A stretch of 58,626 bases of DNA from CAZXYS01 sp964645005 (GTDB taxonomy: Bacteria > Bacteroidota > Ignavibacteria > Kapaibacteriales > UBA2268), in contig CAZXYS010000028.1 of the NCBI GenBank assembly GCA_964645005.1, positions 1-58,626 of the forward strand. Reading direction: 5' to 3'. A program made the position numbers and the translations under genes. Below are positions 8,607 to 17,292 of the stretch, piece after piece. Positions within the stretch are counted from its first letter, which is position 1; every line of letters starts with the position of its first letter. The notes beneath the pieces were generated by a model. The model saw only the letters and a list, made by a program, of their open reading frames with translations. It was not told the origin of the DNA and made no database searches.

Positions 8607-9854
8607 ATGAATATTCTGCATATAAATACAGATGATTGGGGAGGTGCTGCAAAAGCCTGTCTTAGATTAAATGAGGGATTAAAAAGAAAATCAGTTAATT
8701 CAAATGTCCTAGTTTTGTTCAGTAAAGGCTATTCAGAAAGCCATATATTCTATAATACGGGAAAAAGCTTTAATAGAATTTCGAACTTTATAAAGATGGC
8801 TATTTATCCGGGGATGAATAAAGTCAGGTTACTTGGAAGAGTTAAGGGGTTTGATATGTTTTCTCAACCCAAATCGATGATTCAGATAATGGATCATCCC
8901 TTGTATAAAGAAGCTGATATAATTCACTTTCACTGGATCTCACATTTTGTCGATTGGAAAGGTTTTTTCATGAATAACAAAAAACCATTGGTCTGGACAT
9001 TACACGATATGAATCCATTCACCGGTGGTTGTCATTACTCAATGGGATGTGAAAAATTTCAAAATGAATGTAAGAATTGTCCTCAACTTAAAGGTACACT
9101 TGATAGAAATTATTCTTTTAAAAATCTGAATTATAAAAGAAAATATTTGAATAAAACTGCTAAGTTAATAATCGTGACACCAAGTAATTGGTTGCGGGTA
9201 TTATCAAGTAGTTCAAACCTATTTAAAGATTATGAGCATATCACTATTAGAAATGGTGTAGACACTGAAAATTGGAAACCAATAAAAAAGGACAAAGCTA
9301 GAGGATACTTCAATCTTCCCAATAATAAAACAATATTGTTATTTGTTGCTGACAAACTTCGAAATCGAAGAAAAGGTTTCAAGGCTTTAATAAATGCACT
9401 TGAAAAAATTTATTCAAATGACAATTCTTTATTGTTGTGCTCCGTTGGTAAACAAATTGAAAAAACACAAAAAATGGATTTTGAATATAGGAATCTGGGT
9501 TTTATAGTAGATGAAAAAGAAATGAATAAAGTATACGCAGCTTCTGATTGCTTAATAATTCCTTCTGTTGAAGATAATTTACCTAACACCATCATTGAGT
9601 CTTTATTATCAGGAACACCTGTAATTGGATTTCCCAATGGTGGTATACCTGAAATGATTGAGCATGGTAAAAATGGGCTAATATGTAAAAATTCAGATGT
9701 TGATTCGTTAACTGAAGCTATTGAAACATTTATTAAAGATAAATTCAATTTTTCCTCAAATGATATTTCAAAAAATGCTTCTATGAAGTATAATATTCAT
9801 ATTCAAGCTCAAAAATACATATATTTGTATAATGAAATTTTAAACAATAGATAA
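8607..9854 (+). CDS. Family 4 glycosyltransferase
   Basis: A 415-residue GT-B fold (group 1, GT4) enzyme. The N-terminal domain begins LHINTDDWGGAAKA (4-17). A four-cysteine motif, C142, C148, C155 and C158, is typical of one GT4 subgroup. The donor-binding C-terminal domain has the paired glutamates E322 and E331 (VEDNLPNTIIES), followed by GTPVIGFPNGGIPE. It retains sugar configuration and extends a lipid-linked glycan at the inner face of the cytoplasmic membrane. It is very AT-rich compared with gmd just downstream, suggesting a mosaic cluster assembled by transfer. Confidence 0.88.
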   Translation: MNILHINTDDWGGAAKACLRLNEGLKRKSVNSNVLVLFSKGYSESHIFYNTGKSFNRISNFIKMAIYPGMNKVRLLGRVKGFDMFSQPKSMIQIMDHPLYKEADIIHFHWISHFVDWKGFFMNNKKPLVWTLHDMNPFTGGCHYSMGCEKFQNECKNCPQLKGTLDRNYSFKNLNYKRKYLNKTAKLIIVTPSNWLRVLSSSSNLFKDYEHITIRNGVDTENWKPIKKDKARGYFNLPNNKTILLFVADKLRNRRKGFKALINALEKIYSNDNSLLLCSVGKQIEKTQKMDFEYRNLGFIVDEKEMNKVYAASDCLIIPSVEDNLPNTIIESLLSGTPVIGFPNGGIPEMIEHGKNGLICKNSDVDSLTEAIETFIKDKFNFSSNDISKNASMKYNIHIQAQKYIYLYNEILNNR

Positions 9855-9881
9855 TTTTTAATTCAAAAAACTACAAAAACA

Positions 9882-11012
9882 ATGAAAGCACTTATTACTG
9901 GAATAACAGGTCAGGACGGCTCATATTTAGCTGAGTATCTTCTGTCGAAAGGATACGAAGTGCATGGTATTATCAGAAGAGCCAGCACATTTAATACACA
10001 TAGGATTGATCATATCTACCGCGATCCCCATGAACCAAACGTCAAACTTAAGCTCCATTACGGCGATCTTTCCGATCCCGGCATACTGACAGAACTTATG
10101 AACAGCATTGCGCCAGACGAGATTTACCATCTTGCAGCCCAAAGCCATGTAAGAGTGTCATTTGATCTGCCGGAATATACAGGAAATATTTCAGGTATGG
10201 GTACAACAAGAATCCTTGAAGCAATCCGTAGAAGCGGGGTGAAAACAAGATTCTACCAGGCTTCAACATCTGAATTATTTGGCTCTGCTAAACCGCCGCA
10301 GAACGAGAATACACCTTTTCAACCGCAAAGTCCTTACGCCATATCAAAACAATATGCCTATTGGATGACTGTAAACTACAGAGATGCTTACGGAATTTAT
10401 GCCGCCAACGGGATATTATTCAATCATGAAAGTCCCCGACGTGGGGAACGTTTTGTTACAAGGAAAATTACGAGAGGGCTGGCAAGGATAATTACCGGGA
10501 AAGATAAAAAGCTTTACCTTGGTAATTTGGATGCAAGACGAGACTGGGGTTTCGCTCCGGAATATGTCGAAGTCATGTGGTTAATGCTGCAACAAGATAA
10601 ACCTGAAGACTTCGTAATTGGCACAGGTGAAAGTCATTCCGTACGGGAATTTATTGAAACAGCTTGCAATTATGCAGGGATTGAACTTGAATGGAAAGAT
10701 TCCGAAGTTAATGAAAAAGGGATTGTAAAAAGTTGTGAAAAAAAATTAGAAACTAATGTCAAAACCGGAGACATTCTTATCGAAATTGATCCGAGATACT
10801 ACCGCCCGACCGAAGTGGATTATCTCATGGCTGATATAACAAAAGCAAAAAAAGTCCTAAACTGGACACCTGATGTTAGATTCAAAGAATTAGTACAGGT
10901 GATGACAGATTATGACCTGCTCAATCAGGGTTTTGATCCTCCGGGCAAAGGTATTGAAAAAGTTAAAAATAAAGGTCTTGGTTGGACTGATCATAAATTT
11001 ATTGATAATTAA
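9882..11012 (+). CDS. gmd: GDP-mannose 4,6-dehydratase
   Basis: A 376-residue short-chain dehydrogenase/reductase-type sugar nucleotide enzyme, the usual length for Gmd. It converts GDP-D-mannose to GDP-4-keto-6-deoxy-D-mannose using bound NADP. The NADP-binding motif GITGQDGSYLAEYL is at 7-20, HYGDLSDP at 59-66, the catalytic TSELFG region at 129-134, and the catalytic tyrosine and lysine are Y152 and K156 (SPYAISK). NHESPRRGERFVTRKI is also diagnostic. The next gene, fcl, takes the product on to GDP-L-fucose, so the pathway is complete here apart from GDP-mannose supply. Confidence 0.97.
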   Translation: MKALITGITGQDGSYLAEYLLSKGYEVHGIIRRASTFNTHRIDHIYRDPHEPNVKLKLHYGDLSDPGILTELMNSIAPDEIYHLAAQSHVRVSFDLPEYTGNISGMGTTRILEAIRRSGVKTRFYQASTSELFGSAKPPQNENTPFQPQSPYAISKQYAYWMTVNYRDAYGIYAANGILFNHESPRRGERFVTRKITRGLARIITGKDKKLYLGNLDARRDWGFAPEYVEVMWLMLQQDKPEDFVIGTGESHSVREFIETACNYAGIELEWKDSEVNEKGIVKSCEKKLETNVKTGDILIEIDPRYYRPTEVDYLMADITKAKKVLNWTPDVRFKELVQVMTDYDLLNQGFDPPGKGIEKVKNKGLGWTDHKFIDN

Positions 11013-11029
11013 AAACAAAGTTTTAGACT

Positions 11030-12088
11030 ATGAAAAACGAATTAGATTCAAAAATTTTTGTAGCTGGATATACAGGTCTTGTTGGCTCAGCAATTCTGGC
11101 TAAACTAAAAAATCGCGGTTATCATAATTTCTTATTGAAAGATATTAATCAGCTTGATTTGCGCAGGCAAAATGAAACTGAAGAGTTCTTTAAAAATGAA
11201 AAACCTGATTATGTTTTCCTTGCTGCAGCTAAAGTAGGCGGGATTGCAGCTAACGATGCCTATAAAGCAGAATTCATCTATGACAATATGGCAATAGCGC
11301 TAAATACTATTAATTCTGCGTACAAATCCGGCGTAAAAAAATTACTCAACTTGGGTTCCTCTTGCATTTATCCTAAACATTGCCCACAACCCATGAAAGA
11401 AGAATATCTGCTGAGCGATAAACTTGAACCGACTAATGAGCCTTATGCAATTGCCAAGATATCAGCCATTAAGCTATGCCGTTATTTTAATGAACAATAT
11501 GGTACAAATTTTATTTCTGTTATGCCTACTAATCTGTACGGTTTAAATGACAATTACAACCTTGAAACTTCTCACGTTTTGCCTGCTCTTATCAGGAAAA
11601 TGCTCCTTGCCAAAGCATTGCGAGAAAAAGATCTTGAGTTTTTGCAGAAAGATTTAGGAGGGCATCCGCTGGGATTTGGATATGACAATCTTGAGAATTC
11701 CGGTATAGATGAAATAGCAGCAATATTAGAAAAAATTGGCATCACAAAAGATCACGTAGAAATCTGGGGTTCCGGCAATGTCAAGAGAGAATTCCTTCAC
11801 GCCGACGATATGGCTGACGCCTGTATTTATCTTATGGAGAATTGGGGTCATTCAAAAATAGGAGAGTTTGTAAATATTGGAACAGGAAAAGATTTATCAA
11901 TCAAAGAACTTGCTCACTTAATAAAGGATATAGTTGGTTTTCATGGTGAGCTTCAGTTCAATTCATCAAAACCCGAAGGCACTCCCCGGAAATTACTTGA
12001 TGTAACTCGAATTAATGAATTAGGATGGGCTCCGCAAATAACGTTAGAAAAAGGAATTAGAAGGGTTGTAACAAGTTATTTAAGCTAA
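11030..12088 (+). CDS. fcl: GDP-L-fucose synthase
   Basis: A 352-residue 3,5-epimerase/4-reductase that makes GDP-L-fucose from the Gmd product with NADPH. The dinucleotide motif GYTGLVGSAI is at 13-22, SSCIYP is near residue 110, and the Y-x-x-x-K pair is in PYAIAKISAIK. About 40 extra residues around 200-245 (from DLEFLQKDLGG to DHVEIWGSG) lengthen it relative to E. coli Fcl (321); similar insertions occur in other Fcl proteins. It follows gmd by 17 bases and shares its transcript. Confidence 0.96.
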   Translation: MKNELDSKIFVAGYTGLVGSAILAKLKNRGYHNFLLKDINQLDLRRQNETEEFFKNEKPDYVFLAAAKVGGIAANDAYKAEFIYDNMAIALNTINSAYKSGVKKLLNLGSSCIYPKHCPQPMKEEYLLSDKLEPTNEPYAIAKISAIKLCRYFNEQYGTNFISVMPTNLYGLNDNYNLETSHVLPALIRKMLLAKALREKDLEFLQKDLGGHPLGFGYDNLENSGIDEIAAILEKIGITKDHVEIWGSGNVKREFLHADDMADACIYLMENWGHSKIGEFVNIGTGKDLSIKELAHLIKDIVGFHGELQFNSSKPEGTPRKLLDVTRINELGWAPQITLEKGIRRVVTSYLS

Positions 12089-12145
12089 TATATTAAAATT
12101 AATTTTATTCGGTTGAAAGCATAATAGACGATCTAAACTCAAACC

Positions 12146-13180
12146 ATGAAATACAAAAAAATAGCTATAGTAATTCCAGTTTACAACGAAGAAAATTTTA
12201 TAGGTAAATGTCTTCAATCAATTGTTGAGCAGACTTATAATGGGGAAAAAGAGATTATAATTGCTGACGGCGGCTCCACAGACAAAACAATTGACGTCAT
12301 TAAATCATACCAAAAAGATTTTCCGAATATTAAACTTCTCCATAATGAAAAAAAATATCAATCTTACGGAAGAAATCTGGCAATAAAAAATACGGATGCC
12401 GAACTTATAGCATATATTGATGCCCATAGTTTTGCCGAAAAAGATTGGCTGGAAAAAGTATATCATTATTTCCTTGAGATAAATCAAATGGACCCTAATT
12501 TAGCTGGTGTTGGCGGGCTGCATCTTGATGCTTCCCAATCTGATTTTACTTATGCAACGACTTGCGCTGTGAATAGTCTTCTTGGCGGTAATATGATAAC
12601 TACATTTTCAAATAAACATAAAACAAGAAAAGACATATCGCCTTATGCATGCTTATACGATAAAAAAATTTTGGAAAAAGTAGGTTTATACAATACATAT
12701 TTGATAAAAGCTGAAGATATAGAATTTCATACCAGAATTAGGAAGAGATACGGATATAATCTATATCTTATGGATGATGTAATTTTATATTATTATAAAA
12801 GAGAATCTGCTTCGGCTTTATTCAAACAGATGTATTCTTACAGCTACTGGCGTTTTATTGTAATGCGTAATTATAAAATGCTTAAATCCCCAAGATTATT
12901 ACCTGTGATTTTCTTTATAATTTTTCTTTTTCTCGTTATAATATCGATATTTGGGGTTATTCCGTTCGAAATAATCCCTGGTATAATTTTGTTTTATATT
13001 TTTATTACAATTATTGAATCCGCTTATATTTCACTTAAAAAGAAATGCAAATTTTTTAAACTTATTTCAATATATTTTGCTATACATTTTGGGTACGCCC
13101 TTGGAATGTTAATTAGTATAGCAGCAAATTTCAAAAAGAGAGATATTGATCGGGGTATAGAATATTTAAATTCCAACTGA
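12146..13180 (+). CDS. Family 2 glycosyltransferase with C-terminal membrane helices
   Basis: A 344-residue GT2 enzyme. The GT-A domain shows VIPVYNEENFIG (9-20) and ADGGSTDKT near 39-47. IDAHSFAEKDWLEK carries the D-x-H variant of the metal-binding motif. Two to three hydrophobic helices lie at about 250-320, so it is anchored in the inner membrane. Similar proteins build exopolysaccharide or succinoglycan-like chains. Donor and acceptor are unknown. A 57-base spacer separates it from fcl. Confidence 0.86.
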   Translation: MKYKKIAIVIPVYNEENFIGKCLQSIVEQTYNGEKEIIIADGGSTDKTIDVIKSYQKDFPNIKLLHNEKKYQSYGRNLAIKNTDAELIAYIDAHSFAEKDWLEKVYHYFLEINQMDPNLAGVGGLHLDASQSDFTYATTCAVNSLLGGNMITTFSNKHKTRKDISPYACLYDKKILEKVGLYNTYLIKAEDIEFHTRIRKRYGYNLYLMDDVILYYYKRESASALFKQMYSYSYWRFIVMRNYKMLKSPRLLPVIFFIIFLFLVIISIFGVIPFEIIPGIILFYIFITIIESAYISLKKKCKFFKLISIYFAIHFGYALGMLISIAANFKKRDIDRGIEYLNSN

Positions 13181-13199
13181 ATTTTCCTTATTATTGTAT

Positions 13200-13997
13200 A
13201 TGAAAAAAGTAAGCATTATAACGGTCTGTTTTAATGAAGTCAGCAACATTGGAAAAACTATTGACAGTGTCCTCGAGCAGACTTTTACGGATTACGAATT
13301 GATAATAATTGATGGTCAATCTACTGATGGTACAGTCGAAAAAATTAAAACTTATGGAGATAAAATCAATAAGTTTATTAGCGAAAAGGATAAAGATCTT
13401 TTCGATGCACAAAATAAGGGGATCCGTCTGGCTGACGGAGAATATGAGTTTTTCCTGAATGCTGGAGATTTTCTATATAGTCACAGAGTATTGGAAAAAG
13501 TATTTGAAAATAATCCCAAAGCTGATATTGTCTATGGTGATCTTGTCGTGGAGATGAAAAACGGATATATTTTCAGGAAGAAAAGCCCTGCTAAAATAAC
13601 TAAGCAATATATGATTGCAGACAGCCTTCCACATCAGGCTACTTTTTTCAAGAAAAAATTGATGGATAAGGTAGGTTTTTATGATCTTTCCTATGTTTAT
13701 GCAGCGGATTATGATTTAACGCTCCGGGCTCTCTATGAAATGAAATGCTCGCTGGAATATATGCCTGTTCCTGTTGCCCAGTATAATCTTCAAGGGCAAA
13801 GCGCTCAATTATCGAATAGGAAAGATTTCATGAGAGAAAGAGATTTTTCCCGAAAAAAATATATGCCGGGTTATGAAAAATTAAAACCCTTCAATCCTTT
13901 TATAGCGTTTATATACAAATGGATTCCACTTACTTTTACTATGCTGCGAAGTAAATTTTCAGACAAATATTTACATCCGGAAAAATATTATGAGTGA
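13200..13997 (+). CDS. Family 2 glycosyltransferase
   Basis: A 265-residue GT2 enzyme resembling WcaA/WcaE-type colanic-acid transferases. VSIITVCFNEVSNIGKT (3-19) and IIDGQSTDGT (about 36-45) form the nucleotide-sugar site, followed by FLNAGD, where the metal-binding D-x-D position is degenerate. The open frame reaches a TTG at 13194, but the ATG at 13200 is preferred because MKKVSIITV is the normal family start. It overlaps the next gene by eight bases. Confidence 0.87.
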   Translation: MKKVSIITVCFNEVSNIGKTIDSVLEQTFTDYELIIIDGQSTDGTVEKIKTYGDKINKFISEKDKDLFDAQNKGIRLADGEYEFFLNAGDFLYSHRVLEKVFENNPKADIVYGDLVVEMKNGYIFRKKSPAKITKQYMIADSLPHQATFFKKKLMDKVGFYDLSYVYAADYDLTLRALYEMKCSLEYMPVPVAQYNLQGQSAQLSNRKDFMRERDFSRKKYMPGYEKLKPFNPFIAFIYKWIPLTFTMLRSKFSDKYLHPEKYYE

Positions 13998-14817
13998 GAT
14001 TGTATCTGTAATAATTCCGACATGGAATAGGGAGGAGATCATCAAAAAAGCTGTTGATAGTGCCCTGAATCAAAGCTATTATAATATTGAAGTGCTGGTA
14101 TGCGATGATGGCTCTACAGATAATACTGAATCAGTGGTCAAATCGATCGAAGATGAGAGGGTGAGGTGGATCGCAGGAGAACATAGCGGCAGACCGGCTG
14201 TCCCAAGGAATAAAGGGATCAAGGAAGCTAAAGGTGAATGGGTGGCTTTTCTTGACAGTGATGATGAATGGCTGCCAGAGAAATTGGAAAAACAGTTAGC
14301 AGCTATGGTTGAATCAGGTTTAATGGCTTCCGGGACTAATGGCTGGAGAGTAATCAACGGAGAAGTTACCAAAGAAAAATTTATTTTCTGGAACTGCAGC
14401 AGGATTACTTTTAATAATTTGTTGCCGGGAAATTTAGTTATGAATTGTTCTTCTGTTGTACATGCCTCGCTTTTTGATCTGGTGGAGGGATTCCCCGAAG
14501 AGACAGAGTTTCGTGCTATTGAGGATTATGCTCTCTGGCTAAGAGCAGCTACCCAGACAGATTTTGCATTTGTTAAAGAACCGCTGGTTTTATATTCTGA
14601 TAATCCGAATCAGAGTGTTCGTTCGGATACGAAGAAATTTAAAACTATTCATGCTCAGGTTCATGAGAATTTCAGGGAATGGGCGGTTCGAAACGATATT
14701 CCCGATAAATTCATTCGAAAATCTAAAAATTGGTGGCTGTATGCTCTCCCGGATATTCTTCCTATTGCTGTTAATGCTGTTAAAAAGTTTAAGAGAAATT
14801 ATAAGGAATTTATTTGA
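13990..14817 (+). CDS. Family 2 glycosyltransferase
   Basis: A 275-residue GT2 enzyme and the last gene of the polysaccharide cluster. SVIIPTWNREEIIKKAVDS (5-23) and CDDGSTDNT near 38-46 form the nucleotide-sugar site, and AFLDSDDEW near 89-97 supplies the D-x-D metal-binding motif. ATG overlaps the upstream stop (13990-13997), so it is translationally coupled. It likely adds a side-chain sugar. No terminator is obvious in the first 50 bases downstream. Confidence 0.87.
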   Translation: MSEIVSVIIPTWNREEIIKKAVDSALNQSYYNIEVLVCDDGSTDNTESVVKSIEDERVRWIAGEHSGRPAVPRNKGIKEAKGEWVAFLDSDDEWLPEKLEKQLAAMVESGLMASGTNGWRVINGEVTKEKFIFWNCSRITFNNLLPGNLVMNCSSVVHASLFDLVEGFPEETEFRAIEDYALWLRAATQTDFAFVKEPLVLYSDNPNQSVRSDTKKFKTIHAQVHENFREWAVRNDIPDKFIRKSKNWWLYALPDILPIAVNAVKKFKRNYKEFI

Positions 14818-14926
14818 GTGAATTATATCATCTATTCTTTAATTTAATCCCGTCCAACTCTTTTGTAAGCACAGGTCTCCCATGAGGTTACTAAAAACCA
14901 GGGGTTAAATAAGAATCCACCCCGCC

Positions 14927-15034
14927 CTCGCCACGCTAAAAGATGGTTTCCTCTGAGCTGCAGCTGCGCTCGGGCACCCCTCAAAGAGAGGAATTTCGTC
15001 AGATGTAACATCTGACGGGACGTTCTGTGGCGAG
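14927..15034. repeat. Short palindromic element, MITE/REP-like
   Basis: A 108-base stretch bounded by the inverted repeat CTCGCCAC (14927-14934) and GTGGCGAG (15027-15034). Inside is a perfect ten-base inverted repeat with a one-base centre, CGTCAGATGT-A-ACATCTGACG (14997-15017), and a GAGC...GCTC palindrome around 14955-14971. It is GC-richer than the surrounding spacer and has no gene. It is probably a small non-autonomous mobile element. Confidence 0.5.
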
Positions 15035-15083
15035 TTAGCTGTTTTTTTGCCACAAATGCAATTTTTATATTGTGAATCCGGGA

Positions 15084-15120
15084 TAAAAAAACGGACTGCT
15101 GGTATTGCTAACAACAGTCC
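15084..15120 (-). terminator. Rho-independent terminator of STAS gene
   Basis: On the minus strand GGACTGTTG (15120-15112) pairs with CAGCAGTCC (15101-15093) over nine base pairs with one G-T pair and a ten-base loop. It is followed by G and a run of seven T. It lies 34 bases after the STAS stop. Confidence 0.78.
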
Positions 15121-15153
15121 AACTCAAATTATTAAAGTTATAACTTGTTTTAG

Positions 15154-15513
15154 TTATGATATATCGTATCCAGTAATAAATGCTTTTTTAGAAGATGGCA
15201 CTCCTACCTCTTTGCGGATTATATCTTTCAAACCGGATAAAACAAATACTTCCGACACATGATCCTGTAGATTGCAAAGGATCATATCGCCGCCTTTTTT
15301 GCGGGCGGAATTCGCGGCTGTCATAATAGTTCTGACACCGATACTACTCATATACTTTACATTTTTCATGTCCATTACGGCATAAGGTCCCTTGTCAACA
15401 ATTTTTTTCAGTAACTCATCTTCAATTTCTTTATAAGTCTCGTTATCAATTCTTTCATAAGGAACTTCATATATCCAAATATCTGATTCGCTTGATGCTT
15501 TTACTCGTGGCAT
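15154..15513 (-). CDS. STAS domain protein, anti-sigma factor antagonist-like
   Basis: A 119-residue single-domain STAS protein of the SpoIIAA/RsbV type. The conserved segment MSSIGVRTIM (55-64) contains the serine that partner kinases phosphorylate in this family, here probably S57. Such proteins regulate an anti-sigma factor by partner switching. No anti-sigma kinase or sigma gene is adjacent, so its partner must be elsewhere. It is a lone gene with its own terminator. Confidence 0.88.
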   Translation of the reverse strand: MPRVKASSESDIWIYEVPYERIDNETYKEIEDELLKKIVDKGPYAVMDMKNVKYMSSIGVRTIMTAANSARKKGGDMILCNLQDHVSEVFVLSGLKDIIRKEVGVPSSKKAFITGYDIS

Positions 15514-15930
15514 ATTTTACTCCTGTTTGGTTGAACTTACTTTTTTTCAATTTAATAAATTTATTAATATTAAACGATAAAAAAGTTTTATTATTCTTTT
15601 TACAGCTGATAGTTATGATTAATAAATGCCTGCATTCGAAGATCATTCATTCAATATTTTGCATTAGAACATAAACAATCTTTTGTTCCCCCTCATCCCC
15701 ATCCCTTTTCCCTGCGGGAGAATGGTGTAAGAATTTCTTATTACACTGAAAGTCCCTTCTCCGCTTGGGAGAAGGGATTTAGAAATGAGGGAATTCTTCT
15801 AATGAATTTTTTAAGATGAATACTGGCTTCCAGGCAATTTTAAAAAGGATTATACCCGGAATTTTGATCTTATGGGACAGCCTCGATTGCAAGGTATTAT
15901 TTCTATTCTAAGGCTAAATACGGGACAAAA
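15514..15930. other. Gene-free spacer with repeat element
   Basis: About 420 bases. It holds the palindromic element at 15690-15791 and, near 15852-15870, the sequence CCCGGAATTTTGATC, which resembles the left arms of the hairpins at 29627-30094 but has no matching right arm here. No gene is supported. Confidence 0.45.
15690..15791. repeat. Palindromic element, MITE/REP-like
   Basis: A 102-base imperfect palindrome. CCCTCAT at 15690-15696 mirrors ATGAGGG at 15785-15791, the next blocks (ATCCCTTTTCCC and GGGAGAAGGGAT) also pair, and the centre is GTGTAA (15725-15730) against TTACAC (15741-15746). It is non-coding. It fits a folded repetitive extragenic or MITE-type element. Confidence 0.55.
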
Positions 15931-16485
15931 CTAACTTTCAGACTCTTCCCGATTTAGATTGACGATCGCATCGTGAATCTTCCCGTTCATATATATTTCG
16001 GGAACGACAATATCGCATGTCAGGAAGCGCACTTTTACGCCTGATTCCATGAACATAGTGCGGGTGCGTTCGTGGGCGTCGATCCATTTTCCGTTAGTAT
16101 TCGTATCGTAGAAGTCCTGCCCATTCTGATGGATAATAACTTCTGAAATGCCCGTCTGGATGATCGCTCTGGCGCAGTCGGCGCAGGGCGTCCAGGGTAC
16201 GTATATCTTGCAGCCCTTAAGCACAGTGCCGCGGCGGGCAGCGTTGTAGATCGCGTTGCGTTCGGCATGTTCCATCCAGAAGTACTTCTCGCCGCCATCG
16301 CGGGACAGGCGCTTGCTGTCCCGGTCAATCTCAATGCCGCGCGGCAGGGAATTATACCCCGTCGATACAAGCACATTATCCGAATCTACAACTACGGAAC
16401 CCACATGCGTATGGCTATCGCGGCTGCGCATCCCGACGAGATAGCACATAGTGATGTATAATTGATCCCAGTCTGGTCGTTTCAT
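15931..16485 (-). CDS. Deoxycytidylate deaminase
   Basis: A 184-residue zinc-dependent dCMP deaminase (ComEB-like), turning dCMP into dUMP for thymidylate synthesis. The zinc site is H73-A-E75 (MEHAERNAI) with the PC-x-x-C pair C101 and C104 (TPCADCARAI). GYNSLPRGI near 43-51 and RDGGEKYFW near 62-70 are typical of the family. It is a single-gene unit transcribed away from the PAP2 gene. Confidence 0.92.
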   Translation of the reverse strand: MKRPDWDQLYITMCYLVGMRSRDSHTHVGSVVVDSDNVLVSTGYNSLPRGIEIDRDSKRLSRDGGEKYFWMEHAERNAIYNAARRGTVLKGCKIYVPWTPCADCARAIIQTGISEVIIHQNGQDFYDTNTNGKWIDAHERTRTMFMESGVKVRFLTCDIVVPEIYMNGKIHDAIVNLNREESES

Positions 16486-16592
16486 AAAATTTCCTTTAAT
16501 TTGTAGTTTATTGTTTACGTTAACTTATTTTTTATTACATTTTAATTATTTGGTCGTATTTTTGAAAAAATTCTAAACAAATTTAAGGGATA

Positions 16593-17264
16593 ATGGAAAA
16601 AGAAACTAAAATAATTGATTTGATAAAACAAAATATTTATTTCTTTGCGCCTTATACCGCATTCCTGCTAACAGGATTGGTGTTCATTATTATCTTTCCC
16701 AAGGGTGAAATTTTCCTTGGGATAAATGGTAATGCCTTTCCGCTTGCGGATAAATTTTTCTTTTATGTTACAACTCTGGGCGACGGTATTTTCATCGGGA
16801 TATGCCTTATCCCGCTGGCTATAATTAGCGTTAGATATGCTTTTTTATGCTTGATAGCATATATGTCTTCAGGCGCCGCAGCCCAGGTAATAAAAAGAAT
16901 AAGCGATTTGCCCCGCCCGAAAGGCTTTTTTGCGGATACTTCCGTAATACATTTTGTTCAGGGGCTGGATGTATCCTCGCATCATAGTTTTCCTTCGGGG
17001 CATACGGCTTCAGCATTTTCTTTATTTTTACTTTTGGGATTTATCACAAAAAATAAGAAATTCGGACTGATGTATTTCTCTCTGGCATTCATGGCAGCGT
17101 TGTCGAGGGTTTACCTTGCCGAACATTTCTTTATGGATATTTATGTTGGCTCAATTCTGGGCGTTGTATTCACTATTTTCGTTTATTATTATTTGGAAAG
17201 CAGATTCAGCAGTATTGACTGGATGAAAAAGCCCTTGCATAAACATATTGTTATAAATAATTGA
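16593..17264 (+). CDS. PAP2 family membrane phosphatase
   Basis: A 223-residue, roughly six-helix PAP2 enzyme with all three signature motifs: KRISDLPRP (K-x6-RP), FPSGHTASAF (PSGH) and SRVYLAEHFFMD (SR-x5-H-x3-D). Members dephosphorylate lipid phosphates such as undecaprenyl pyrophosphate or phosphatidate, or lipid A. It sits 28 bases before a GT39-like transferase, so a role in lipid-carrier recycling or lipid A modification is a reasonable inference. Confidence 0.92.
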   Translation: MEKETKIIDLIKQNIYFFAPYTAFLLTGLVFIIIFPKGEIFLGINGNAFPLADKFFFYVTTLGDGIFIGICLIPLAIISVRYAFLCLIAYMSSGAAAQVIKRISDLPRPKGFFADTSVIHFVQGLDVSSHHSFPSGHTASAFSLFLLLGFITKNKKFGLMYFSLAFMAALSRVYLAEHFFMDIYVGSILGVVFTIFVYYYLESRFSSIDWMKKPLHKHIVINN

Positions 17265-17292
17265 ATTATATACAAATAACGAACATTTCAGG

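Larger units (their letters stand above)
14818..15153. other. Gene-free spacer with palindromic element
   Basis: Between the polysaccharide cluster and the STAS gene. It contains the palindromic element at 14927-15034 and the STAS terminator at 15084-15120. Short open frames here lie within the repeat and show no protein-family features. Confidence 0.5.

Noticed and set aside
14844..15262. Short open frames on both strands after the polysaccharide cluster
   Set aside because: They lie within the palindromic element and the terminator region and look like repeat-derived noise.
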